Assembly: GCA_005116745.1 (NCBI GenBank)
Contig: SWDS01000001.1
Location: forward strand, 377,911 to 441,910
Length of the DNA stretch: 64,000 nt
From: Nitrospira sp.
GTDB taxonomy: Bacteria; Nitrospirota; Nitrospiria; Nitrospirales; Nitrospiraceae
Direction of reading: 5' to 3'
The notes below the pieces were generated by a model. The model saw only the letters and a list, made by a program, of their open reading frames with translations, was not told the DNA's origin and searched no databases. Both the position numbers and the translations under genes were made by a program. Shown here piece after piece: positions 19,344 through 28,334 of the stretch (positions within the stretch are counted from its first letter, which is position 1; the number at the start of each line of letters is the position of its first letter).

Positions 19344-19415
19344 ATGAAAATTCGTAATTATCTGACTGCCAGCGCCGTGCACGTGTTTGCTTCTCCGTCA
19401 TCGCTGGGACGATAA
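19344..19415 (+). pseudogene. Truncated gene start at island edge
   Basis: An ATG at 19344 sits five bases after a strong ribosome binding site (AGAGGA, 19333-19338), with a second Shine-Dalgarno-like GGAGG upstream. The reading frame MKIRNY... stops after 23 codons and most of it lies antisense to the 3' end of the hemopexin gene. The best explanation is a former gene whose body was replaced when the AT-rich island arrived. A true micro-ORF is possible. Confidence 0.35.
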
Positions 19416-19969
19416 GATTTCACAAAATCATCAAGCTTGTGTGCGTAGGGAGGGGGCATCTTCCCGAGACTCATATCGTATTGCATGACTTGATTATCTT
19501 TGAGAAACAGCATTTGGCCTTGCTCAAGGCATTCCACGCCATCTATGCTTTCCCATACACCAGGCCATCTTTCTGCAATAGGTCGTGGATATCCAGTTTC
19601 TGCTCTGGTTGAATTGACATCAAAGACGATAAATTGTGTGCTTCTAAAAAAGTAAACCTTGTCATCAACAAGCACAGCGTCACTTATATCTGTGGGCCAT
19701 ATCCCTTTCCATTCGAACAGAATCTTCTTTGGGTATCCGGGTGCGACAGACTTTTTGATTAAGTCGTACTTTACACAGTCCATCCCCTTGAAAAAGAATA
19801 CTGTCTCATCATCCCATCTAAGTGCCGCATCAACGGTCGGAAAGGGAATATTAAATACCGCCTGAATAGTTCTCTGGTGGTCCTCCACTTCTTTGGCCGC
19901 TAAATCGAGATAGAGGTAGGTATCGCCATGGAAGAGGAAAAGACCATTCTTATTTAGTAAAAGTGACAT
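19358..19969 (-). CDS. Hemopexin-repeat protein
   Basis: The 203-residue protein consists of about four hemopexin-like blades, each of the form 'DAAL..DDETVFFFKGMDCVKYD' (shown as DETVFFFKG and VYFFRSTQFIVFDV) followed by a YPRPIAERWPG-like segment. There is no signal peptide, unlike the related protein at 24536. Hemopexin folds bind ligands or partner proteins. The gene follows the two large proteins on the same strand, 30 bases after the 723-codon ORF, so the three probably form one operon. Confidence 0.85.
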   Translation of the reverse strand: MSLLLNKNGLFLFHGDTYLYLDLAAKEVEDHQRTIQAVFNIPFPTVDAALRWDDETVFFFKGMDCVKYDLIKKSVAPGYPKKILFEWKGIWPTDISDAVLVDDKVYFFRSTQFIVFDVNSTRAETGYPRPIAERWPGVWESIDGVECLEQGQMLFLKDNQVMQYDMSLGKMPPPYAHKLDDFVKSYRPSDDGEANTCTALAVR

Positions 19970-19999
19970 GCGATATTCCTTCAGTCTTCTAAGGTTATA

Positions 20000-22162
20000 T
20001 CAAGACCATTTGAGTGTGAGGTCAGGATTGGGTGATTTAGGAAGTCGCTTGCAGACATAAGCTAAAACAAAGACGCCATCAAAAGGGAATGTTTCGATAA
20101 CGAAGTCAGTCTTTGAGCCCGGCATTCCGCTACTTGCGGGAACTGCTGTGATAGTTGGATTAACCCATGCAGCCCAGTCTTGTCCTGATCCTTCACCGGC
20201 ATCAACGCGTAGCTCTATAGAAATAGATTGCCCTGCATAAGCACTTAAGTCGACATCTATAGTATCTAAGCTTTGCGAATATTTCTTGAAACGTTGGGCC
20301 ACCGGCTTCCATTGCTCCACGTTTCCAGCGAAACCTCCGATTAGATAGTGTACCCAGACCCAAAATGTTACCCCATCAGTGGCCATCGCGCCTTGTACAA
20401 ACCCTACTTGCGCCCGAAAGTGCGCGCCCACTGGAATGGGTTTCCAAGCCAACCAGCCTTTGATTGTGCCACGAGCAACCCACTTTGGATGTGTTCGTAA
20501 AACGGACGGCCATGAACGGCCATCTTCCATTAGGACGTTTGTGTCTGAATGAACAGACCCAAGAGGATTGGGACTACCGTCATTCCATGGTAAGTCGGCA
20601 TTATCGGTAGTGTTGTGCTCATCAACCAGTTGACCGCTGGCCCACCTGCTTTGGGGGTCACCCGCGAGTTGAATGAGATCGAGATCAGCTGGAGGCTTAG
20701 CCGGGGATGTGTCAGGGGGAATGTTAAGTATCGGAGTGGCGATTACAGAGTTGTCATATTTTAGGCTCGCATAGTTGAGGTTGGCGGTAAACGGTCGTTT
20801 GTCCGAAACGGAGGGGACGATGGGTGCTTCCGCTTTGAAACGTCTCGCCATGGCAGGAGTGGGTTCAGCCGTTACTCGAGCGCCAGACAATTTAGGGTTA
20901 ATGGCTCGACCTTTCAACGTCGCTGTATGGTGAGGCTTGAACGTCAGGCTGTTTTGCTTTCCTGTGCTCACATGAGCGGATACGGGAGTAGCACTATTAA
21001 TCGACACGGTACTTAGAATCGGCAGAACCAATGGCACAGGAGACAACGCATGCATTGTTGCCTTGCGGGTAATGGTAATATTTCTTCCCACAATCATGCT
21101 AGAAATGTAAACCGGGACCCTGCCTCTGCAGGGAACCAGTCCATCCGATACAACGGCATCTGGAAAGTTATCAGGCAGTTTCCAGTAACGAGATGCGAAA
21201 TATTCTGGACGAAACCAAGGGCGAGCAACAAAGACAGTATTATATTCAAGCGAAACGGCCTCTATGTCGTCATTTCCTACGCCTCCGTCGAGAAGAGTCT
21301 TTAATTCGGCTGGTGCTCGTTCAGCAAACACATTGATTTCGTCCTTGCTAAGATGAATGCTTGTCCAAGGAATAGATTTATTTGCGATATCATGGGGACT
21401 ATAGAAAGTAAGTTTGGTTGGCAGCCCATTCGCATTCAAGTCTGGGACGTCGGACTGTTCTAGATCGTTGATATAAGCACTACTAACCAAATTGGCATAT
21501 TTTTTCTGTTCCAGGGTAGCTTTGACAACGATGTAGTTCTCCACCGCCGTTTTGTGCCCGAAAGTTATCCATTCGGTAGTGGCTTGGTTGACGAAATCCA
21601 AAAGTTGTTTTTCTCGATATTCTCGCCACTGTTTCTTTCGTTCATTGCCTTCCGGACCAGTTGCGGTCTCAACGCTGAGTTTTTCATCTAGGTATGCCTT
21701 ATCCGCTTGATCAAAGAGAGTCTTGTACTGGACGTACGCCTTATACGCGGGGGAGGGGACTGTAATAGGACCATCTTCGCCTGATTGCGTAACGCTAAGG
21801 AATTGTGTGGCCTCCAGAAGTTGCGTTTCTTCTTGCTCTGTTAGGGTAGATTGAGGAAATGCAGAATTTCTTAGGATGGTTTCATAGGAGTCCCATAAAA
21901 AGGCACTGGTATCTGGAAGAAATTGCGGGCTATCTTCAAATGATGCGTTCATCATGCGCGCAAACTCACACTTGGCATTTTGTTGTGCGACCGCGCTAAG
22001 TCCGCTTTCTCCAGGAGGAAACATGAACTTTAAGTAGTCGTAAGTGAACGCGACACCCCTGGGGAAACTGAGGAATTTGTCTTTCTTATCTGGCTGTTCA
22101 AATAAGGCTTTAAGTTTTACAGCCAGAGCCAAGGAGATTTTGGCCGCGATTGACGTTGTCAT
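20000..22162 (-). CDS. Large protein of unknown function, lectin-like C-terminus
   Basis: The 720-residue protein has a helical N-terminal half and a RPWFRPEYFASRYWKLP-type central motif shared with the neighbour at 22286. The C-terminal region (about 600-700) reads like a carbohydrate-binding jelly roll of the NPCBM or galactose-binding type, with strands FRAQVGFVQGA and IDVDLSAYAGQSISIELRVD. No signal peptide is seen. The start at ATG 22162 is preferred over an upstream GTG at 22171 because of an AAAGG motif. Base composition is lower in GC than the core genes. Function is unknown; a toxin or adhesion role is only a guess. Confidence 0.6.
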   Translation of the reverse strand: MTTSIAAKISLALAVKLKALFEQPDKKDKFLSFPRGVAFTYDYLKFMFPPGESGLSAVAQQNAKCEFARMMNASFEDSPQFLPDTSAFLWDSYETILRNSAFPQSTLTEQEETQLLEATQFLSVTQSGEDGPITVPSPAYKAYVQYKTLFDQADKAYLDEKLSVETATGPEGNERKKQWREYREKQLLDFVNQATTEWITFGHKTAVENYIVVKATLEQKKYANLVSSAYINDLEQSDVPDLNANGLPTKLTFYSPHDIANKSIPWTSIHLSKDEINVFAERAPAELKTLLDGGVGNDDIEAVSLEYNTVFVARPWFRPEYFASRYWKLPDNFPDAVVSDGLVPCRGRVPVYISSMIVGRNITITRKATMHALSPVPLVLPILSTVSINSATPVSAHVSTGKQNSLTFKPHHTATLKGRAINPKLSGARVTAEPTPAMARRFKAEAPIVPSVSDKRPFTANLNYASLKYDNSVIATPILNIPPDTSPAKPPADLDLIQLAGDPQSRWASGQLVDEHNTTDNADLPWNDGSPNPLGSVHSDTNVLMEDGRSWPSVLRTHPKWVARGTIKGWLAWKPIPVGAHFRAQVGFVQGAMATDGVTFWVWVHYLIGGFAGNVEQWKPVAQRFKKYSQSLDTIDVDLSAYAGQSISIELRVDAGEGSGQDWAAWVNPTITAVPASSGMPGSKTDFVIETFPFDGVFVLAYVCKRLPKSPNPDLTLKWS

Positions 22163-22209
22163 GGTGAGCACCTTTGAGGTTAGTGATGAACATGTCTGTG
22201 ATAGCCTCA

Positions 22210-22240
22210 GCTAGGAGCAGCTCTTGAGGCTGCTCCTAGC
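22210..22240. repeat. 12-bp stem-loop between island genes
   Basis: Arms 22210-22221 (GCTAGGAGCAGC) and 22229-22240 are exact reverse complements with a seven-base loop. It lies between the stop of the 22286 gene and the start of the 720-residue gene on the minus strand, with no T-tract. It may be an RNA-processing or attenuation element inside the island operon. Confidence 0.6.
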
Positions 22241-22285
22241 ACAGTGTGTGACTGCGTGCTGCTAGCCCTGCCTTACTCGATCACG

Positions 22286-23779
22286 CTATGCCCCACCCAC
22301 TAATTGTTCCGGCTTAATGTCTGGATGTAGGTTGGGCGCCTTTGGTATGATGTTATTAATGAACCCAATCAGCTGGATGCCAGGAATATCGACAGTCCCG
22401 CCTCCAATACTGCCTGTAACGTCCCTTCGAATACTTCCGTTTTCGTAAGATCCTTTGGCCACAAATGGGCCATACCCCACGGACCCACCGACGCTGAGTT
22501 GCTTTTCGGCATATCGGCGATGCTCTTCAGCCTCATCAAATTTGAATTTCACATTCCTTACAAACAGTGCATTGACGGGGTAAGCGATTAGTCTTCCTGC
22601 AGGTTGATCCGCCCCATCCGAAACTTTTTTATCATTGAAGTTTAGGTACCAAGCATTATCTAAGTCCCATGCTCGCATCCAGAAAAAGCCCGGATCGAAG
22701 CCTGGTCGGCAGATTGGTACCTGGGTAAATTCAAGCTCTGCTGAAAAGTTGCTGGACTTTGCGTCTTCTTTAACATCTTTTTTTGAGCCGCTAGCCTGTG
22801 CGCCTATCGAGAATAGCCCAAAATTTACACCGCCCGACGCTCCCCATTTGCTTGTTCGCTCATTGTAGTGGGTTTCATAGTCTCCTGAATAATATGTGAA
22901 TTTTGTCCATCCTGGACTTGTGGAAAAATTACCGGGAAGCAAGGTCGTATAGTAAAAGTCTGAGTTGCCATCCAATGAACTTGTTAAGCGACTCTGATTA
23001 AACTTTCTAAGGAGATCTTGTTTATACAAAACCATGCTCTTTTGTGTGACCTGATCGATATAGGCATTAATGGTTTCATATTCGTTTTTGTATCCTTGGG
23101 ACACCCATGCCATTTCTGCGGCTTCCATCTTCTTTCGAATGAATTTGGACTTATTGGCGAACGCCGCAACCCTTCTAATCGCTTCAGGGCTATCGCCTTT
23201 TGCGCTTTGTGCATCTATAAGCAAGTTCATGTACTCATCGGCCGCATCAATGTAGTCATTCATTTTAGTTGTGTAGGCTAGTGTTAACGGGCCTGGCTCA
23301 GAAACCTGTGTTTTTTCACCTGTAATAATGTCCTCTTTTTCCTTGGTGACAGTGAGAAGGTTTCTGAATCTTTGAAGTTTTTCCTTTTCCTTATCACTTA
23401 GCTCATTGTTCAGTACCCTGCTGTATTTCAAGACATCGTTATACACGGAACTTAGAGAGTCTTGAGTCGTTGTCCACAGTGTTTGTTGCATATCATGTGA
23501 AAGAAATTGTGGGTCGGCGCTGATCTCGGGAACAAAATCCAGGAGTTTCGATAGCACAAAACCTTGATGGTAGAGTTGGTTGGTTTCTTCAGCGGTACTT
23601 CCAATGAAGCCTTTGGAGCAGAAAACAAAGTCCGATGGATCCATCGGAATCCCCGGCATGAGCCACGAAACAAATTTATTGCGAGGCATCTTGATTTCAC
23701 TATCGCCATTTCCAGTGATGGTTGCATACAATTTTTGCATTAATGCTTTCATGAGATCAGCAGACGCATCTTTAGCCAT
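22286..23779 (-). CDS. Paralogue of the large island protein
   Basis: The 497-residue protein aligns loosely with the N-terminal and central parts of the 720-residue neighbour: a helical N-terminus, a LLTVTKEKED / LSVTQSGEDG region, and CRPGFDPGFFWMRAWDL against RPWFRPEYFASRYWKLP. The C-terminus is Gly-rich (GGSVGYGPF, GSIGGGTVD). No signal peptide is present. The ATG at 23779 has AAGGAG seven bases upstream; a TTG two codons earlier is not needed. The RPW/RPGF-W motif recurs in uncharacterised proteins of bacteria and fungi, as far as I recall. Confidence 0.6.
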   Translation of the reverse strand: MAKDASADLMKALMQKLYATITGNGDSEIKMPRNKFVSWLMPGIPMDPSDFVFCSKGFIGSTAEETNQLYHQGFVLSKLLDFVPEISADPQFLSHDMQQTLWTTTQDSLSSVYNDVLKYSRVLNNELSDKEKEKLQRFRNLLTVTKEKEDIITGEKTQVSEPGPLTLAYTTKMNDYIDAADEYMNLLIDAQSAKGDSPEAIRRVAAFANKSKFIRKKMEAAEMAWVSQGYKNEYETINAYIDQVTQKSMVLYKQDLLRKFNQSRLTSSLDGNSDFYYTTLLPGNFSTSPGWTKFTYYSGDYETHYNERTSKWGASGGVNFGLFSIGAQASGSKKDVKEDAKSSNFSAELEFTQVPICRPGFDPGFFWMRAWDLDNAWYLNFNDKKVSDGADQPAGRLIAYPVNALFVRNVKFKFDEAEEHRRYAEKQLSVGGSVGYGPFVAKGSYENGSIRRDVTGSIGGGTVDIPGIQLIGFINNIIPKAPNLHPDIKPEQLVGGA

Positions 23780-24535
23780 AGTCAATTCTCCTTTTCGTAA
23801 ATTATGTTATGCGAGCACATGTCTGATGAGTTGTTCTTGCCTTGTTCAGCCTGATCATTATGTATGCGCATGAGTCATCATGCGGGACCTCCTTTCTTTC
23901 CTCACGCTCAGGCGTAGCACTGAAGCCCTCTAGCGACGCGGGAAATTGCGCGAACTGGGTACTGCCTAGATATACGCGTGAAACGAATATGAACTAGGCT
24001 CCTTTCAGCTTCCCTTCCGTCAGTGGAGGTGTGGAGCATGTAACGTGCCAGCTCAAGAGATGTGTTGTGATGCTGCATTGGTAGTAGATGTTCTCTTCAA
24101 AGAATTAGAAATACGTACGTAGTGATGGCGGATGCGAGGAGTTCTGTCAGCAAAAAAATAATGCGGTGTGTATCGAAAGAGATTCATAGGTGTATCTGAA
24201 AAGATTCTTTAGGCGTGTGTCTTTAGGCTGCTCATTGAATCGTCGTGGTGATTGGGAAACTCCAACTCGACGATGTCCTGTTCCTGTAATGTTGTCCGAT
24301 TGAGCGCGTAATCGCGTGGATTGTCACGTCCTTTTGGAACGAGAAGTCTCACGAAACTGCGCGACGCATTCTCTAATTCCTCACACCCTTTCGTTTTGTT
24401 CTTCAACCTTGAGGTGCTGTCTGTCAAAGGGGAATGCCTTTTGCTTTAAGTGCGAACGGCGTCACCCCTTCATGGAAGTGAGGGGACGGGTGGAATGTTC
24501 ATAATAGGTAGACTAGTTAAAAGAAGGAGAGTGTC
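23780..24535. other. Long intergenic region inside the island
   Basis: These 756 bases separate the divergent island operon and the hemopexin-cytochrome gene. A 72-codon minus-strand reading frame (24209-24427) would use TTG without a ribosome binding site and is not supported. The stretch should hold promoters for both sides; AT-rich hexamers such as CATAAT occur, but none is convincing. Confidence 0.4.
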
Positions 24536-26251
24536 ATGAGGAGATCACTCAGTGTGTGGCGGGCAACACTCTGTGGGGCGTTTATTATTGTGGCAGGGGT
24601 TTCTGTAACGCAGAATGGCTGGGCTCAGTTAGCCGGCTCAGGCAAACTTGTTCCCGTGGTGTGGAATAACGGCAAGGTTTATTTCTTTCAGGGGAGTGAG
24701 TATGCCCGATATGATGTTGCTCAGGATAAGGCCGACAGTGACGATGGCAGTGGCCATTTGTATCCTCGACCTATCCAGCGCAGCTGGTCCGGACTCTTTC
24801 AGGAGAATATTGACGCGGCAGTTTTCTGGCCAGCGCCTCCTCCGGGCGGGGCAGAAAACAAGAAAGTCGCCTACTTTTTCAAAGGGAATCAGTTCATGCG
24901 GTACGACGTCGAGGCTGATCAGGCTGATGAGGCTGATGGTGCCGGTCGTGCGTATCCTCAGCCAATCTCGTTGAAGTGGCCTGGAATTTGGGCGGATCGA
25001 GTGGACGCGGTTGTCGTATGGCCAGTTCCGAGGGACGGTAGGACCGTGGCGTATTTTTTTCGAGATAATCAGTACATCCGTTTCGACGTGAAAAGGCACC
25101 GAGCCGATCTCGGTTATCCAAAACCCATTGCGGACCATTGGCCAAACTTTAAATTCCTAGATGGAATTGATGGTGCAGTTGCCTGGCCAACCAAGATCGA
25201 AGGAAAGTCAGTCGTCTACTTCTTCAAGGACAATCAGTATATGCGGTACGACGCGGATGGGTTTCGTGGGGATGATCAAAGCGAGAGCGGTATTGCATAT
25301 CCTGCGTCTGTTGCTGAGAATTGGCCGAACCTGCTTGCCGCCGACGAGCTGGCAGCCTATGCGAAGGAGTGCGATGCTGCCATCGGTGTAACTGTTTCCG
25401 ATTTCGACGTCGATAGCCGGTTGGGCACAACGGTTCCCACCACAAACCTCACACCGCCTAATGCCACCTACCCGAACGGCATCTGTGATCGTCCGAATGT
25501 TCTCAGCGGAGTATGTGACCCTGGAAGTCGTTTCCGGGTGCTGGTTAACACTGATAGCGCCTATGTGGTGGCGCATGCTCGGAAAAAGGGTCTAGGCCAA
25601 GGTGATTATGGGGACATCGCAGTTATTCAGCACAATAAAACCAATGGCGCTACCTGTTTTTATCAGGGGGCACTTGCAGAATTTAATTTGAGCCATAGTG
25701 GCAACGTCAAAGCGCCTTCCAAGGGAGTGGGTATCCCGGCATTCTGGATGACACCGAAGCAAATCGTAAATAGCGATGTTCCCTGTGTGAGTTGCCACGA
25801 CAATGGGCCTATCATCCGGTCACCCTATCTGACACAGATAACCGGTCCTAACGAGTTACCTGGTGCGGGGGCTGACACGTTTAACAGCGACGGCCAGCCG
25901 TATTCATTTATCGGCGCAGATTTTGCCCCGTGGAAGGCGTACAAGGTGGAGGTGGGTAACGAATGCACCAGCTGTCATCGTATGGGTGTCAACAATCTGG
26001 CTAACACTGGCATAGTCATTGGCAAAGGCACAGCGTTTGATTTCGGTATCAAGGCGACAGCCTTGTCACAGGAGGGTAAGAACCCTCACTCAGCTGACTC
26101 GCCAATCTGGATGAAGCGCGAGCAGGTAACTTTTGAGCAAGCGACTTTTGATGCTGCTCAAGCTATTCAGCGATGTGCTGATCAGTTTCGCCCGGGCGTG
26201 CCATTACCCAATTCGGCCCCCTGTAAGATTACCCAGTTCACCACACCGTAG
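24536..26251 (+). CDS. Secreted hemopexin-repeat and diheme-type fusion
   Basis: The 571-residue protein has a signal peptide (core LCGAFIIVAGVSV, cleavage near residue 30). Four hemopexin-like repeats follow (about 35-270), each with a VxYFF-x-x-NQ-x-x-R-x-DV core and a YP-x-P-I-x-x-x-W end, for example VAYFFKGNQFMRYDV. The C-terminal domain holds two CxxCH heme-attachment motifs, CVSCH (417-421) and CTSCH (477-481), giving a likely periplasmic c-type diheme protein. An AAGGAG site precedes the ATG. The hemopexin and cytochrome combination suggests heme-linked redox or sensing outside the cytoplasm. Confidence 0.8.
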   Translation: MRRSLSVWRATLCGAFIIVAGVSVTQNGWAQLAGSGKLVPVVWNNGKVYFFQGSEYARYDVAQDKADSDDGSGHLYPRPIQRSWSGLFQENIDAAVFWPAPPPGGAENKKVAYFFKGNQFMRYDVEADQADEADGAGRAYPQPISLKWPGIWADRVDAVVVWPVPRDGRTVAYFFRDNQYIRFDVKRHRADLGYPKPIADHWPNFKFLDGIDGAVAWPTKIEGKSVVYFFKDNQYMRYDADGFRGDDQSESGIAYPASVAENWPNLLAADELAAYAKECDAAIGVTVSDFDVDSRLGTTVPTTNLTPPNATYPNGICDRPNVLSGVCDPGSRFRVLVNTDSAYVVAHARKKGLGQGDYGDIAVIQHNKTNGATCFYQGALAEFNLSHSGNVKAPSKGVGIPAFWMTPKQIVNSDVPCVSCHDNGPIIRSPYLTQITGPNELPGAGADTFNSDGQPYSFIGADFAPWKAYKVEVGNECTSCHRMGVNNLANTGIVIGKGTAFDFGIKATALSQEGKNPHSADSPIWMKREQVTFEQATFDAAQAIQRCADQFRPGVPLPNSAPCKITQFTTP

Positions 26252-26276
26252 AAAAGATTTCGTTCACGACGGCAGG

Positions 26277-26987
26277 TTATGTCTTGGCTGGACTTTCGAG
26301 GGCTTTGTTGATTTCGTTGATGAGGCGGCGTTCGATTTCGCTCGTTTCTTCGTGGCTCACGGTTAAGATGCGCCCCCCCTGTGCGACTCGTTCGAATTCC
26401 GCCTTCACGCCGAGCTTTGTCAGGCTGTCAGGAAGGGCTTGAAGCGAAATGAGATATTGATTTCGCGAGCCCGTCACTTCGAGCGAGGCTGGGTTGGAGA
26501 TTTTTCGCTCTGTCACATAGACCGCCCGTTGATCAGTTTTGACGCTGACCTTCAAGTGGTATCCGTTACGTGCCAGTGCGTCTTCAACGACTTTGGCCAC
26601 AGCCGGCATAGGCCGAGGGAGCGTATCGGACTGGGCGCCTTTCTCCTCGACTTTGAGGGATTCCGTCATCTGCGTGGCAATCATCCGCCTGGTTTCAGCC
26701 AGCTGCAGTTCCAGTTGCTCGGTTTGGTGTTTGGCTTCCGCCTTCGCGGCTTCCGTCGTGCTCTTGGCGTTCCGGATTTCTTGATTGAGCAGATCGATTT
26801 GCTGCTGCATGACCTTGCTCCCATCCTGTAAAGAGCTCAGGAGGGACTCTTGTTTGAGGACCTGTCTCTTGAGTACTTCGTTTTCGGCGCGGAAGGGGCT
26901 TTCATCTGGAGTGCATCCAACGACAGCCAAGACCAATAGGAACCCGACCTGTAATGACCATCGAACACGTAACGTTTCGTTGCGCAC
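26277..26987 (-). CDS. Coiled-coil lipoprotein
   Basis: The 236-residue protein has a lipoprotein signal ending in lipobox AVVGC (Cys25). Residues 35-110 form a long charged coiled coil (heptads such as VLKRQVLKQESLLSSLQ), followed by a compact alpha/beta domain. It is probably anchored to a membrane facing the periplasm. No enzyme motif was seen. It is convergent with the hemopexin-diheme gene and marks the return to core-like sequence. Confidence 0.75.
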   Translation of the reverse strand: MRNETLRVRWSLQVGFLLVLAVVGCTPDESPFRAENEVLKRQVLKQESLLSSLQDGSKVMQQQIDLLNQEIRNAKSTTEAAKAEAKHQTEQLELQLAETRRMIATQMTESLKVEEKGAQSDTLPRPMPAVAKVVEDALARNGYHLKVSVKTDQRAVYVTERKISNPASLEVTGSRNQYLISLQALPDSLTKLGVKAEFERVAQGGRILTVSHEETSEIERRLINEINKALESPAKT

Positions 26988-27364
26988 GCGAGCGTCCTCC
27001 CAATTTACTAGGTGGATTATCTACACTTCTGATGAACTTGTCCACGTGATATCAGATTATGTGACCCTTCCAAAGACTCACCGGCATGCTGTTTGGATGA
27101 CAGCCACGGTACTCCTCATTCTGTCGTGGTTGCTTGTTCTTTTCATGCAGGTGTTATCAGGGATGGAACGAGAGCAGACGACGTCGCGTCCTGTAGCAGA
27201 GGACTATGGTCCGTATGACTGGATCAGTAAGGGCAAATTTTCCACATCTCAGATCCAATTGGTTCTATTGGAACACCAGGCGGTGTCTCGAATCCAACCT
27301 AACCATGGTGGATCCATGGCCTACTCGCTTGCGCTCTCAGCTTGTTGGACTGTAGCATGCACGT
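26988..27364 (+). other. Intergenic region with a possible small membrane protein
   Basis: An in-frame ATG at 27097 would encode about 106 residues ending at 27417, beginning MTATVLLILSWLLVLFMQVL, which reads like a single membrane span or signal anchor. It lacks a clear ribosome binding site and overlaps the 5' end of the MBL-fold gene by 53 bases, so it is only a candidate. The rest shows no feature. Confidence 0.3.
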
Positions 27365-28006
27365 ATGATGGCTGCCTTGATTCGGAAGACCTTTTCGGTT
27401 CCGCCCCTCGGCTGTAACTGCTCGATTATCGGTGATCCGGTCACGAAGCAAGCGGTCATCATTGATCCAGGTGGTGCATCGGAGCGAATTCTCCGGGAAG
27501 TGCAGCAACTGGGTCTCACCGTCAGCCATATCCTGCATACGCATGCCCATCTCGATCACTTTCTAGCGTCCAGCGAGATCAAGAAGGCAACCGGTGCGGC
27601 GATTTGTCTGCATCAAGACGATCTTCAACTGTGGAACAACCTCGAACTTCAATGTCGGGTTTTTGGAGTCTCGTATGTGCCGGCACTGGCTCCGGACCAT
27701 TGGCTGACGGATGAAGAAAAGGTGATGCTGGGGCAGGTGCCGATTGTCGCACTCCATACACCAGGCCATACGCCTGGATCGATGAGCTTCCATGTGCCGA
27801 ATGACCAACTTCTGTTGGCCGGGGACACGCTCTTCCGGGGCAGCATCGGTCGGACCGACTTATGGGGCGGCAACTTTGAGATGATCGAGGCATCGATCCG
27901 AGAGCGACTCTACACCCTCGATGAAGCTACGACAGTTGTGACTGGCCATGGGCCGGATACCGAAATCGGTCTCGAAAAAGAATCAAATCAGTTTGTTCGT
28001 ATATGA
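27365..28006 (+). CDS. MBL-fold metallohydrolase (glyoxalase II-like)
   Basis: The 213-residue cytosolic protein has the metallo-beta-lactamase metal-binding motif THAHLDH (59-65), HTPGHTPGS, a GDTLF and a terminal GHGPDTEIG. This layout fits small glyoxalase II/YcbL-type hydrolases that cleave thioesters such as S-lactoylglutathione. Substrate cannot be fixed from sequence. Two adjacent ATG codons (27365, 27368) are possible starts. The gene converges with the small secreted-protein gene, three bases apart. Confidence 0.85.
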   Translation: MMAALIRKTFSVPPLGCNCSIIGDPVTKQAVIIDPGGASERILREVQQLGLTVSHILHTHAHLDHFLASSEIKKATGAAICLHQDDLQLWNNLELQCRVFGVSYVPALAPDHWLTDEEKVMLGQVPIVALHTPGHTPGSMSFHVPNDQLLLAGDTLFRGSIGRTDLWGGNFEMIEASIRERLYTLDEATTVVTGHGPDTEIGLEKESNQFVRI

Positions 28007-28009
28007 GCA

Positions 28010-28330
28010 CTACTCTCTGGTCATACGCTCATTGAGGCGCTCGATTCGCTTGTCGGTGGATTGCTTGATAAAGGTCATATTCTCGGCGAGATGTTGCTGG
28101 GCGTTGAGCTTCCCTTCATCGCGCCGTTTTTGCTGATCGAGTCCAAATTGGGCGATGATCGGTCCGTCTTCCTTGTAGAGCTCTTTCCAGATCTCGCTAC
28201 ATCGTGATTGTTTGGCGGTCGGATACTTGTCGCAGGGCGGATCGGCAGCCGCCGAAACTGAAGTGGTGAGGAGTGAACTGATGAGCAGAGCGGAAACACT
28301 CAACCAGTACTGACCTATGCGTGTCGTCAT
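28010..28330 (-). CDS. Small secreted protein
   Basis: The 106-residue product has a signal peptide (core LSVSALLISSLLTTSVSA, cleavage near residue 28) followed by a short charged, helix-rich region with two cysteines (DPPCDKYP and SRCSEIW). No family recognised. It may be a small periplasmic helical protein. Confidence 0.6.
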   Translation of the reverse strand: MTTRIGQYWLSVSALLISSLLTTSVSAAADPPCDKYPTAKQSRCSEIWKELYKEDGPIIAQFGLDQQKRRDEGKLNAQQHLAENMTFIKQSTDKRIERLNERMTRE

Positions 28331-28334
28331 CTGA

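Noticed and set aside
24209..24427. 72-codon minus-strand frame in the island gap
   Set aside because: TTG start, no ribosome binding site, no similarity.
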